The position numbers and the translations under genes were made by a program. The notes beneath the pieces are model-generated. The model did no database searches. It saw only the letters and a program-made list of their open reading frames with translations, and was not told where the DNA came from. A stretch of 64,000 nucleotides of DNA from IMG/VR virus record IMGVR_UViG_3300022821_000012, positions 36,211 to 100,210 of that record; one strand, given 5' to 3'. Every line of letters begins with the position of its first letter. Position 1 is the first letter of the stretch. The DNA comes from a virus. Of the stretch, positions 15,479 through 24,420 are shown one piece after another.

Positions 15479-15665
15479 CTTCAATCTCGGTTACCAACAA
15501 TCGCATCAGTTCTTCTTCTATATCTTTGCCCCACGCACTAATACTTCCATCCGAATATTCTACCTCTACGTGATGTCCATCATCGTAATATGATACTATA
15601 TATGGTTTTGGTTCTGGTGGGTCGGCGCAGAGTTCTTCCCAAAACAGTTCTTTATCTTTATTCAT
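15465..15665 (-). CDS. FW-family protein with diverged tail
   Basis: Opens with MNKDKELFWEELCADPPEP as in the family, but lacks the CxxC knuckle and ends in an acidic helix containing ISAWGKDIEEELMRLL. The N-terminal tag appears fused to another small domain. Confidence 0.55.
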   Translation of the reverse strand: MNKDKELFWEELCADPPEPKPYIVSYYDDGHHVEVEYSDGSISAWGKDIEEELMRLLVTEIEDDSK

Positions 15666-15897
15666 CTTTTCCATTCCATTCCCAATTATCTTTATATAAT
15701 GCTCGGGTGGCTCCACTGATTGGGTGTGAAATGCTAGCACAATCAGGGTCTAGCATACGACCATTTTCAGATTTGGTGTCACACACAACAGAGTAATTTC
15801 CCATACCCATATTCGCAAAATGATCAAGATGTTTACAGTTACGGCAGTTATGGTGTGTTGGTTCACGCAATGCTTTCCAAAACTTTTCTTTATTCAT
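15658..15897 (-). CDS. FW-family small zinc-knuckle protein
   Basis: 79 aa: MNKEKFWKALREP, CRNCKHLDH, three further Cys or His, NWEWNGKDE at the end. Stop and next ATG overlap. Confidence 0.7.
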   Translation of the reverse strand: MNKEKFWKALREPTHHNCRNCKHLDHFANMGMGNYSVVCDTKSENGRMLDPDCASISHPISGATRALYKDNWEWNGKDE

Positions 15898-15898
15898 T

Positions 15899-16405
15899 TT
15901 AAGTCGCTTTGGTCCATCCTGTCACCTGTAATGTATATCGGGGTTCAATCCCGATGTTTGCGGCAGAATGCTTATTATCGTTCTGCCAAACGACATAATC
16001 ACCAGCTTTCCAGTTAAGACATTCGCCATCAATCTCAAAGATGTGTCCCGGCTTTCGATCCTCTAAGAAGATCACTGCACGATTAATATTCTCGTTGTGC
16101 CATAACTCGTAAGCCTGTTTATATCGTGCGTACAGGTCTGCGTGTTCTGGTAGAATAACGCCTGTTTCCATCACATAATAACTTGTTCCAACATCATTCC
16201 AATGACGGAAATGTTCTTTGACTAGGTTATTCCAAGACGGTTGTTCCTTGCGGAAATCAGCCATCTTGCCTACATAGTATTTGTGGGTATAACCGTCTTT
16301 CTTCCATTGATTCAACAACTCAGGGTCATTGAATGCTTCTCGTTGATAATCTAAAAACTTATATTCATCGTCCCAAAACGGTGTCATCTTTTCTATTTTA
16401 TGCAT
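15899..16405 (-). CDS. 2OG-Fe(II) oxygenase-like protein
   Basis: 168 aa from 16405. The order HAD (HxD iron site, in LPEHADLY), a distal His in NDNKHSAANIG, and an Arg in EPRYTLQVTG matches the 2-oxoglutarate oxygenase double-stranded beta helix. It could hydroxylate a product of this island or a protein. Confidence 0.6.
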   Translation of the reverse strand: MHKIEKMTPFWDDEYKFLDYQREAFNDPELLNQWKKDGYTHKYYVGKMADFRKEQPSWNNLVKEHFRHWNDVGTSYYVMETGVILPEHADLYARYKQAYELWHNENINRAVIFLEDRKPGHIFEIDGECLNWKAGDYVVWQNDNKHSAANIGIEPRYTLQVTGWTKAT

Positions 16406-16634
16406 TTTTTCTATCCCATTCCCATAATCTTTTTGCTTTATACGTGTTAAAAGGTCTGCTACTTGTGTTTGCAACCGATGAGTAAATATAATCATTATGA
16501 ACATCGCACATTAATCCAGCCCGCAATGAACACGATGTGGTGCTAACCGTAGCTTCGTTAAAGAAACAGTTATCACACGTTCTTTTTGTTGGCTGGGTTA
16601 GCGCATTCCAAAACTCTTGTTTACTGTCATCCAT
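16398..16634 (-). CDS. FW-family small zinc-knuckle protein
   Basis: 78 aa: MDDSKQEFWNALTQP, CDNCFF, later paired Cys, and LWEWDRK. Overlaps both neighbours. Confidence 0.7.
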   Translation of the reverse strand: MDDSKQEFWNALTQPTKRTCDNCFFNEATVSTTSCSLRAGLMCDVHNDYIYSSVANTSSRPFNTYKAKRLWEWDRKNA

Positions 16635-17241
16635 TGATAGTTATATCTCGCAAATCAGGATAGTTGAATGGCGGCGGGGATTTGATATCACCATCATCCA
16701 ACATCCGCATACCTTTTATTGCCCATTCAGGACGCATATGATAATGATAACCAATATCAAATACATTTTGGTCAGCCCATTTATCATAGGTATGAATGTT
16801 ACGACCATCATATGCCATACGTTTTAAGGTAGCGTAGTCGTCAGCGTTATCTAATAGTATAGCACCACCTGCGCCGATTTGCAATGGTTTTCCGTGCCCA
16901 AAACTAAGGCATTGCTTTTCACGTGGACGGAACATTCCTTCTTCAAATAATCTTGCCGAATCGTATACACTTGGAATGACATCGTATTCGCCATCTTCTT
17001 CCCAATCAATATCCTTAAAGAAATAGTTCTTGTTAATCTTTTTTAACATCATCGGAATACTTAGATATGTTCGGGCTGGCAATGTGACATCCCACATTGT
17101 ATATTCGTGCCGTAAGCACAGTTCCAATGCGTGTGTGCAACAATCTGTTAACACCACATAAGGTGCGCCAGTATATTCCGACAGCATATCCTCAAAATCT
17201 AATAATGCGTCAAACGGGTTTTCATAATCTTCTATAATCAT
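16627..17241 (-). CDS. Mini DegT/DnrJ-like sugar aminotransferase
   Basis: 204 aa, about half the usual 370. It keeps YVVLTDCCTHALELCL (cofactor-phosphate region), DSARLF, and the PLP-lysine segment SFGHGKPLQIGAGGA. The C-terminal domain is missing. These enzymes aminate keto-sugars; the truncated form could be active as an oligomer or have another role. Confidence 0.75.
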   Translation of the reverse strand: MIIEDYENPFDALLDFEDMLSEYTGAPYVVLTDCCTHALELCLRHEYTMWDVTLPARTYLSIPMMLKKINKNYFFKDIDWEEDGEYDVIPSVYDSARLFEEGMFRPREKQCLSFGHGKPLQIGAGGAILLDNADDYATLKRMAYDGRNIHTYDKWADQNVFDIGYHYHMRPEWAIKGMRMLDDGDIKSPPPFNYPDLRDITING

Positions 17242-17462
17242 TCTCTTTCACCATCCCATTCCCATTGTTGTTTATAATGAATAAGTTCATATGTAGTGTG
17301 GTCCAATACATCTCTGTTATAGCATAGCCATTTGCCATTTCCCCAAAACGGGCTTTCATCAATACTGCATTTAACAGTAACATAATCGCCTTTAAACTGA
17401 CAGTTCATACAAGACTTTTCAGTTGGACCAGCCAATAACTTCCAGAACTTTTCCTTACTCAT
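17238..17462 (-). CDS. FW-family small zinc-knuckle protein
   Basis: 74 aa: MSKEKFWKLLAGP, CMNCQF, two more Cys, and QWEWDGERE. Sits between the aminotransferase and the SGNH-like gene with overlaps at both ends. Confidence 0.7.
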   Translation of the reverse strand: MSKEKFWKLLAGPTEKSCMNCQFKGDYVTVKCSIDESPFWGNGKWLCYNRDVLDHTTYELIHYKQQWEWDGERE

Positions 17463-18201
17463 TTAGAATCTCCATAAAATGTGGTTCCATAATGTCAGCA
17501 GCGGCAACATGTGCTTCTTCAAGAGGGTGTCCGTATTGCCCCTTTTCAAAGTTGTGTGCATTAGCCCAATATACAAATCCTGTGTCGCCATAATCGTGCG
17601 GAAACCATTTAAACTTATTCCAGTCAATGCTGTCGTATAGACTTCTACAAATAGATGGACCATTATTCTTTAATGTATTCCAATGTTTGAAATCGTTCCA
17701 TCGTTCAGCACAAGAAAACATATACGGGATGTTTCTATTATTCAAATATTCCTGTAGCAATAGGATTTGTGTAAGTGTGTTGTCAAGTTCATTCATACTA
17801 TCAAGCATACGATATTCAACTTCTGCCCACTTGTCGGTGCCGAAGTTTTTGATGCGTTGAACATACTCATCGCCAAAGCACGATGCTACCGTTTTATCAG
17901 ACAAGTTTAGGTGTGCGGGTGTTAGGGTATACCAAGGACTATTCTGCTCTTTAGTATCAAATGAACAAATGTAATCATAGCGTGAAAGATATGACCATTG
18001 AACTATTACCGCAACATTGTCGTCTATCGTTGATACCCTATCAATAATGCGTTTGGCGATATATCTGTTACCTGCGCCGGGATAGCCTTCGTTGATATAC
18101 TCAAATCCACGGCGTTCGGCAATATTTCCAGTCCACGTATTATCAGTATTTTGTAACTCTGCGCCTTGTATCAGGCTACATCCACCAGCTATTAGTTTCA
18201 T
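17455..18201 (-). CDS. SGNH-hydrolase-like protein
   Basis: 248 aa from 18201. GGCSLIQG at the start fits block I (Ser nucleophile), GYPGAGN block II/III, and the C-terminal HPLEEAHVAAA the catalytic Asp/His block (here E-x-x-H). Such enzymes remove or move acyl groups on sugars. It would fit glycan modification. Confidence 0.6.
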   Translation of the reverse strand: MKLIAGGCSLIQGAELQNTDNTWTGNIAERRGFEYINEGYPGAGNRYIAKRIIDRVSTIDDNVAVIVQWSYLSRYDYICSFDTKEQNSPWYTLTPAHLNLSDKTVASCFGDEYVQRIKNFGTDKWAEVEYRMLDSMNELDNTLTQILLLQEYLNNRNIPYMFSCAERWNDFKHWNTLKNNGPSICRSLYDSIDWNKFKWFPHDYGDTGFVYWANAHNFEKGQYGHPLEEAHVAAADIMEPHFMEILNE

Positions 18202-18395
18202 TCGCCATTCCATTCCCATTTATCAACGCTATTGTCAAGATGCAATCCACGTGAACAATACTTGTTTTCTGGCCAATGCGCCATGTCCAAATCTTGAATA
18301 AAGCATTCAAGACCATTCTTCTTAATACAGTTCGAACATGTTCGTTGATCATTTGGCGGGATTGTCAATGCTCGCCAAAACTCATCCTTATTCAT
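18198..18395 (-). CDS. FW-family small zinc-knuckle protein
   Basis: 65 aa: MNKDEFWRALTIPP, CSNCIKK, two further Cys, and KWEWNGE. It directly follows the C-half of ugd with an ATGA overlap. Confidence 0.7.
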   Translation of the reverse strand: MNKDEFWRALTIPPNDQRTCSNCIKKNGLECFIQDLDMAHWPENKYCSRGLHLDNSVDKWEWNGE

Positions 18396-18913
18396 CTAGT
18401 ATTTCCATACCAATATGTCTTATGTTGTGAACGTACTTGACGCCAAGGGTCAACAACCACAGAATCTTCTGCGCCTTCGTTAAACGTATCTTGCGGATGT
18501 GCCATTAGATATACAGCAGGTTCGTCAAGGATTACATCATATTGCACATCATCAATATATGATCCAACAAGAATAGAACTTGACCCATCTTCGTAATCCA
18601 CACCGGGCTTATAACTTTTGCCCATAATCACAACAGGTAGATTGTAACTAACTAGTTTGTCTGCCATATTCTTGGCTTGTTGTTCACGGGCATTCATTAC
18701 CGCATCAAACAAATCGTAGCCAAGATTTAGGTCTTTTGCCATCCAACGTAAAGCAATGTTGTCACGTGGGTGACAATTATGAATTACGATTCCAGTGTCA
18801 GCACACATATAAAATTGATCATCTTTATTTTCATGATTGGGTTCCACTTCTAAATTGTAAACATCACCATTGTATTCAGTTATTTCAATATTTGTAATTC
18901 GTTCAGTTGTCAT
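18392..18913 (-). CDS. ugd: UDP-glucose dehydrogenase C-half with C-intein
   Basis: 173 aa. Residues 1-46 are a split-intein C-fragment ending TGIVIHN, with the penultimate His and terminal Asn needed for cleavage. Residue 47 is Cys, followed by HPRDNIALRWM: this Cys is both the splicing +1 residue and the catalytic Cys of the dehydrogenase. The rest is the central helix and the NAD/UDP C-domain (GKSYKPGVDYEDGSSS). It must be joined to the N-half at 19781-20854 by protein trans-splicing to make an enzyme of about 381 aa. The ATG overlaps the stop of the endonuclease gene. Confidence 0.9.
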   Translation of the reverse strand: MTTERITNIEITEYNGDVYNLEVEPNHENKDDQFYMCADTGIVIHNCHPRDNIALRWMAKDLNLGYDLFDAVMNAREQQAKNMADKLVSYNLPVVIMGKSYKPGVDYEDGSSSILVGSYIDDVQYDVILDEPAVYLMAHPQDTFNEGAEDSVVVDPWRQVRSQHKTYWYGNTR

Positions 18914-19725
18914 ATTTTAATTCCTAAGTTTTCTAAATCTCGTTTAAATAATAATTTAATTGGATTATTTGGGTGTTGTTCTTTTAGTAGATCAAACTTG
19001 GTTGGTTCTTTGCTGTGCCAGTAATCAGATTTAACATCTATATAGCACTTCCATTCATTCACATAAAAATCAGGATAATAATTTCGTTCTTTACCATTTG
19101 CATCCACATAAGGGATACGTCCTATATGACAACTAAATGTCATATTGTTTCTATCTAACCATTTAATAAATGCTAATTCCCATGTTCCTTGAACTTTGTA
19201 CAATTCACCATTCGAATGGACGTAATCATGCCAAACACATTTTCCTGTTGTATTAGCGCCTATATATTTTCCGTCCTCCCATGCTTTTTTTGATCCTAAT
19301 GAATATTTCTTTCTTTCTTCTTTTGTCATTCGTTCTGAACGGGTTTTTCCTACCTTTTTTTGTGTTTCTGGATTTTTCATTGGGTTATTATCTCCAATCA
19401 TTCTTCCAGTTTTAGCACAAATATTTTTCATCATTATTGACATTTCCTGTCGTTTTTTTGGGTCACTCCACACCTTTTTTAATGCGTCTGACATCTTTTT
19501 TATTTTCTCCGGACGGTTGTTTAATATCGACCGCCAACATTTATTACAATAATCCTTGTCAAACAGATCAACCTTTGTCATCTTGGTGTAATGTGATAAA
19601 TCTCGTTCGTGTATTAGATCGCATTTGTCGCATTTCAATCGGATCATCTTTGTACTACAATAAACAGTCTTGTTTTTTTTCTTATCTATCCATGAATATT
19701 TTCGTCTAAATTCTTCTACTATCAT
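18910..19725 (-). CDS. Homing endonuclease in fractured ugd (Vsr/PD-(D/E)XK-like)
   Basis: 271 aa. A zinc region (CDKC, CNKC) is followed by NUMOD3-like repeats (NNPMKNPETQKKVGK, KKYSLGSKKAWEDGKY) that bind DNA, then a nuclease core: GTWELAFIKWLDRN, YYPDFYV and CYIDVKSDYW, the acid-x(n)-acid-x-Lys pattern of Vsr-like and PD-(D/E)XK enzymes. It lies exactly between the two split-intein halves of ugd, as in the fractured genes described from marine metagenomes. It has its own late promoter and is coupled by ATGA to the C-half. Confidence 0.85.
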   Translation of the reverse strand: MIVEEFRRKYSWIDKKKNKTVYCSTKMIRLKCDKCDLIHERDLSHYTKMTKVDLFDKDYCNKCWRSILNNRPEKIKKMSDALKKVWSDPKKRQEMSIMMKNICAKTGRMIGDNNPMKNPETQKKVGKTRSERMTKEERKKYSLGSKKAWEDGKYIGANTTGKCVWHDYVHSNGELYKVQGTWELAFIKWLDRNNMTFSCHIGRIPYVDANGKERNYYPDFYVNEWKCYIDVKSDYWHSKEPTKFDLLKEQHPNNPIKLLFKRDLENLGIKI

Positions 19726-19743
19726 TATGTATCTCCTATACTT

Positions 19744-19751
19744 TATTTATA
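19744..19751 (-). promoter_or_regulatory. Late promoter TATAAATA
   Basis: Exact motif between the N-half of ugd and the endonuclease gene; start expected near 19738. It would let the endonuclease and C-half be made late, apart from the N-half. Confidence 0.6.
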
Positions 19752-19780
19752 CAAAAATACATAACAAGTACCGTTATCAC

Positions 19781-20854
19781 CTATAAAATAAATAATTTAT
19801 CTGTTTCTTTGATGTCTTCTGCCTTTATAATAATTCGTTTTCTTTTTCGTTCTACTGGAATTAAATGATCTTTTGTAACTGATATTTTCTTTCCAGATTC
19901 GGTAGTAAAAGTATACAATGGGCCGCTATATTCTCGCATAGTAACATCGGCAATTTTCTTTTGGTCTTTCTTTGTTCCTGCCCAATTCATTGAATCTACG
20001 ATATAATATTCAGTGTCGTTAAATGTGTTATATAACTCGCTGATTTCAATATGTGCGTCATTTACATTAATTTTAAAGTCAGATTTAACACAAGCACCCC
20101 CATCGCCCATGCCAGCCTTCATATACATAGGTGACATAATACGGTGTGTTGAATGCGCAATGGCATCTGTAACTACATCAACATTGATATTGCCTTGCTT
20201 TTCAGCAACGTCTTGAATCATATTCACAAGACCGATTTTTGTAGAAATGAATGTATTGTAGAAAATCTTCACGCATTCCATTTCATCCCATGTTCCGACA
20301 ACATAACGTGGGTCATTATCCATAACGGTTTCATAGAAATCAATCAACTCTCGTGCTTCAGTTGTTTCATCGCCATCTTTAGTACCAATCATTACCATTT
20401 CTGGATTGACCATATCCCATCCAACTGTTCCCATAGCGATTAGGTATGGATTGTATACAAAGCGATTACGTGGAATCACATCAATAAGCTCACGGCGAAC
20501 TGTGCCGGGTAGCACGGTCGATACAAGGACCACCAGTGTCTGGCGATTACTATAACGATTAACTTCTTTCATCACATCTTTAACAATGGTGTAGTCAAAA
20601 TCTTTTGGTGGCAAATGCGCAGTTGGGTATCGACCATCATAAGATTCTTCGTGGGGTGTTGGAACTGCGATAAATAAAATATCAGGGCGGTTACTGTAGT
20701 CGTGGTGTATTAAATCTTTGATTGATTCCACACTAGTAACCAAATCTGACTTGAACCCTTGGATATCATAACCGGTAACAGTATGACCTTTTTTAGCAAT
20801 TTCTTCAGCGCACGGCAAACCAAGTTTACCAAGCCCTATAAACGATATTTTCAT
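19781..20854 (-). CDS. ugd: UDP-glucose dehydrogenase N-half with N-intein
   Basis: 357 aa. Residues 1-254 are the N-extein: Rossmann NAD site (SFIGLGKLGLPCAEE), FIAVPTP, VSTVLPGT, and the helix ending in AGMGDGGA. Residue 255 is the first intein residue (Cys), beginning CVKSDFKINVN. The 103-aa N-intein contains LYTFTTESGKKISVTKDH, the block B with Thr and His. It stops at DKLFIL where a contiguous intein would go on. The break is at the catalytic-Cys codon. Confidence 0.9.
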   Translation of the reverse strand: MKISFIGLGKLGLPCAEEIAKKGHTVTGYDIQGFKSDLVTSVESIKDLIHHDYSNRPDILFIAVPTPHEESYDGRYPTAHLPPKDFDYTIVKDVMKEVNRYSNRQTLVVLVSTVLPGTVRRELIDVIPRNRFVYNPYLIAMGTVGWDMVNPEMVMIGTKDGDETTEARELIDFYETVMDNDPRYVVGTWDEMECVKIFYNTFISTKIGLVNMIQDVAEKQGNINVDVVTDAIAHSTHRIMSPMYMKAGMGDGGACVKSDFKINVNDAHIEISELYNTFNDTEYYIVDSMNWAGTKKDQKKIADVTMREYSGPLYTFTTESGKKISVTKDHLIPVERKRKRIIIKAEDIKETDKLFIL

Positions 20855-20867
20855 ATTGGAGTGTCCT

Positions 20868-21932
20868 TTGTATGATGTTCTTAATTATAGCATTTCCATA
20901 GCTGAATTTCTATATAAAAATGGGTTTGGCATATATAAAAATGTATATTTTGAAGACCCCGGCACGGTTACCGATTGTTATTTAGACATTCAGGTGAGTC
21001 ATTCGGCGAATAGTGTAAAGTCATCCTTTATAAATATATTCGCCGCCAATGAACCAAACTTTTCATATGATAAAATACCACAACTGAGAACTGCGAGAGG
21101 TTCCAAGAAGAAACTAATCCTTATTAGTGATTACAACAATGACTATAAGCAAACATTTGAAGGGTGCGGGTCGTTCGAAACAGTTTATTTTTTCTTTCAA
21201 GGATATTTAGCATTACGGTGGTATAGAAACTATAGACATTATAAACCATTCGACACCTTTGAATATAAGTATAACAGTTCAAGTCGTATCATAGAAGGTA
21301 TGCGAGATTATCGTTTGTATCTATCAAGCATCCTGCCCGACCCACATACCAATCAAGTAAGCTGCTCAGATATATGTCCATTCAGCAACAAAACCATTGA
21401 CGAAATATTGGATAACCAATACTGCTTTTTAAACGAACATCAAAAGGCATCTGTGCGTAAAGCAAGCTTCCCATATCGGTATGATCACTTAGATAATCCT
21501 ATCCCAAATACAAGTTTTGAGATTGATTGGGTCACGCAATCTAAATCATTCCTTCATGTAGTAAACGAAACAGTTTTTTATGAGAAATTCAATCACTTAA
21601 CGGAAAAGATATTCAAACCCATCGCACTACAACGTCCATTCGTATTAACATCAACACCCGGTTCATTAGCTTATTTGAAACGATATGGCTTCCAGTCATT
21701 TGACAAATGGTGGGATGAAAGTTATGACCTTGAACTTAACCCACGCCGCAGACTTGATATGATCGCAGAAGTTGTAAAGTATGTCAACTCATTATCTATG
21801 GATGATCTACACACAATGTATCATGATATGAAACCTATCCTAGAGCATAATAACAATCTATTTTACGGAGAGTTCGAAGATAGTATCCTCCAAGAACTAA
21901 TAGTTAACTATCAACGGGCAGTCTATTCGTAA
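20868..21932 (+). CDS. Glycosyltransferase-like protein
   Basis: About 354 aa. The C-terminal third (NHLTEKIFKPIALQRPFVLT, then STPGSLAYLKRYGFQSF) matches the sugar-donor region of phage glycosyltransferases. I start it at the TTG at 20868 because GGAG lies 6 bases upstream; no ATG is in frame. It is divergent from ugd, which makes UDP-glucuronate, so a donor-transferase pairing is plausible. Confidence 0.65.
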   Translation: MYDVLNYSISIAEFLYKNGFGIYKNVYFEDPGTVTDCYLDIQVSHSANSVKSSFINIFAANEPNFSYDKIPQLRTARGSKKKLILISDYNNDYKQTFEGCGSFETVYFFFQGYLALRWYRNYRHYKPFDTFEYKYNSSSRIIEGMRDYRLYLSSILPDPHTNQVSCSDICPFSNKTIDEILDNQYCFLNEHQKASVRKASFPYRYDHLDNPIPNTSFEIDWVTQSKSFLHVVNETVFYEKFNHLTEKIFKPIALQRPFVLTSTPGSLAYLKRYGFQSFDKWWDESYDLELNPRRRLDMIAEVVKYVNSLSMDDLHTMYHDMKPILEHNNNLFYGEFEDSILQELIVNYQRAVYS

Positions 21933-22207
21933 TGTTTATATATGTAATAGGTGGCGTGGATGGACCACAAAAAATAGGGTTCAGCAATGATGTTGATACA
22001 AGGTTAGCTGCACTACAGACAGGTAATCCCACTAAACTAAAAATACATTATTATGCGGAAGTGCCAGAGAAACAAGTTCGCCTTATAGAATCAGAAATAC
22101 ACAAAGCAAACCGTCACACTAGGGTATCAGGTGAATGGTTTGATATCACACCAGATGAAGCCATTGCCGAAGTGCAATACGGTGTTATACGTTGGTGTGA
22201 TGATTAA
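21932..22207 (+). CDS. T5orf172/GIY-YIG-like small protein
   Basis: 91 aa: MFIYVIGGVDGPQKIGFSND, VDTRLAALQTGNPTKL and a GEWFDI end match the T5orf172 domain of the GIY-YIG superfamily. It overlaps the previous stop by 1 base. A nuclease or DNA-binding role is likely. Confidence 0.75.
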   Translation: MFIYVIGGVDGPQKIGFSNDVDTRLAALQTGNPTKLKIHYYAEVPEKQVRLIESEIHKANRHTRVSGEWFDITPDEAIAEVQYGVIRWCDD

Positions 22208-22221
22208 TCATCATTTTTCTT
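22198..22221 (+). terminator. Intrinsic terminator of the plus-strand pair
   Basis: TGATGATTAATCATCA hairpin, including the stop codon of the small gene, then TTTTTCTT. Confidence 0.55.
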
Positions 22222-22241
22222 AGTATCAAATAAGTCTTTGT

Positions 22242-23745
22242 TTAGTAATTATGGTTATTATCGTAGTCGTGTAAATCATCTGGCAGGTCAACTTTACTTT
22301 CGCCATCGCCCCAGTTCATTGTATCATCATCTTCTGTAGGTGTATGATCTGTCCATCCATTGCCGTTGCTTTCATCAGATGCTTCAGCATTCACCCAATC
22401 GTTTTGAACATCACCATCACGTTCTAATCCAAATACGAAGTCGGCTTCTTCATCGTTCTTTTGCGAATCCTTCGCATCGCCTTCAGCAGACCCATCGTTC
22501 TTTTCCATTCCCGAATCTTTGCCTTCGCCGCTTCCTTTCCCAGAACCGCTTCCAGATTTTGAGCCACCTTTTCCGTGTCCTGAATCGTCGTTATCTTTGC
22601 CATCTTTATCCTTGCCTTTTCCAGAACCAGAATCCTTTCCATGACCCGAACCTGAACCAGTATCTTTATCTTTTCCAGAGCCAGAATCCTTTCCATGTCC
22701 TGAACCAGACCCTGATCCACTTCCTGAACCTGAACCGTGTCCCGATCCACCGCCATTAGGGTCTTCGTAGTTTTCTTCACCTTCATCAGTTAAATCATCT
22801 TCAGTCGTTAGGTTCACTGTTGAACTTACTTCATCGTCACCGTCAGTGATTGTATATCCAAATGATGTCTCGCCATTCCAATTCTCGTCAGGCGTAAATG
22901 TAAACAGTTGTTCGTTAGCATCGTATGTCAATGTGCCGTTAGATGGCTGATCAAACGATACCAAATCCAATACATCACCATCAAGATCATAATCATTTTC
23001 AAGAATATCATCAAGGTAAAACTGCGTAGCTTGATCTTCTACACCAGTAAAGGCATCTTCATCAGCGAATGGTGTTGTGTCTTGGTCAATGATTTCATCA
23101 CGTTCAATGAATGTTTCATCTGTTGTTGTTTCGGTAGTAATAATCGGATCACCAACCACCGTTTCAGTTGTTCCATCGGAATAGGTCAACGTGGTTGTTG
23201 GTGTCGTTGTATTTGTTACAGTCGTTGTAACCGATGTTGTGTCAGTGAACTCACGTGTGGTGACTTCAGTTGTCGTTCCATCTTCATTTTGAACAGTAAC
23301 AGTCACATCTTCATACGTGGTCGTAACAGCAGGGTCAGTAACATCAGTTGACGTTACAGTATCATTTGTGGTAACAATCTCTGGATATTCGTAATCTGTA
23401 TTGATTGCTTCAACATTTGTATCAACCGTCACGTTATCACTACTCACCACATCAGCGGCAGGATTGCCATATTCTGTTTCCGTTGTTCCATCTGAATACG
23501 TCACAGTATACACAGGCGTAGTGGTTGTGGTCGTAGTGGTTGTTATCGTTGTGGTTGTAGTGGTATCTTCATATGTTGAAAGTTTTTCACGGTCATTGTC
23601 GTAATCAATCTCACGCTCAGTATATGTTTCTGATTGAACATCAACCACAGGATCACCGACAACCACGTTAACGTCTTGAACATATTCAACCGTTACCGCC
23701 GCATTCTCAAAGGTTGTGAAAGTATCAACGTGTTCTACTTCACGT
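22242..23745 (-). CDS. Adhesin-like protein, C-terminal part
   Basis: About 500 aa in this frame. The order is Thr/Val-rich repeats with the phrase YSDGTTETxxGDP, a cadherin-like (tandem-95/VCBS type) domain with LTYDANEQLFTFTPDENWNG, then a Gly-Ser-His-Lys-Asp low-complexity stretch (GSGSGSGHGKDSGSGK), and an acidic end. This is typical of a fibre or surface protein. A single-base shift near 23745 separates it from the upstream part. Confidence 0.65.
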
Positions 23746-24420
23746 GTTTATCAACAGAAGTTTCGTCCGTATAATTTCTAGTAACGGTTACATCTTCTTC
23801 ATTGTTTTCTAAATCGTTGGTACGTGAAGTTACGTCTTCATACGTGGTTTCGGTAACAGGATCACTTACAACCGTTACGGTTTCGACTTGCTGCGTTGTC
23901 TCGTATGTAGGTTCTTCGTATGATGTTTCACTGTTAACACTTGCATCACTCGTTTGGTCAACGGTAGAATCTTGGCTAGTAACTGTCGGGTCAGATTCAG
24001 TCATGCTTACCACGTTACCATCTGCATCAGTAATAGTAGTTACTTCAACTTCGTATTGTGTTGTAGTTACAGTGGTTTCGTATGTGTTAGTGGTAGTTGT
24101 ATCGGTTGTAACAACTTCACGATTGTTTTCAAGGTCATTAGAACGTGACGAAACGGCGTCAGTGCTAGTATCAACCAGCACTGGATCGCCTGTTTCTGTT
24201 TCACTATATGTGCGTGTGGTTACTGTTACAGTTAGACTGCCATTGCTGGTGCCAGAACCATCACCATCGCCAGAAGATGGATCGTCGCCCCCACCGTCAC
24301 CGTTTCCAGTTGTGTCTCCATCTTCACCTTCATCTGTTCCAGTGTCGTCGTCGGTAGTGCTTCCTGTGCTTGTAGTATCGCCACCGTCATTAGTGGTGCC
24401 GCTAGTGCTAGGGTTTCCAT
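23735..24420 (-). pseudogene. Adhesin-like protein, upstream part in another frame
   Basis: The frame reads Thr/Asp/Gly low complexity (TNDGGDTTSTGSTTDDDTGT) and then repeats with RSNDLENN and TYEDVTSRTNDLENN, ending in VDKHVK and a stop at 23735. Read one base over, it continues EVEHVDTFTTFENAAVTVEY into the downstream part. No good start is visible in frame; the frame stays open upstream to about 24600. Confidence 0.5.

Noticed and set aside
22340-22786. Open frames on either strand overlapping the GSGS-rich region
   Set aside because: Shadows of the low-complexity coding sequence in other frames.
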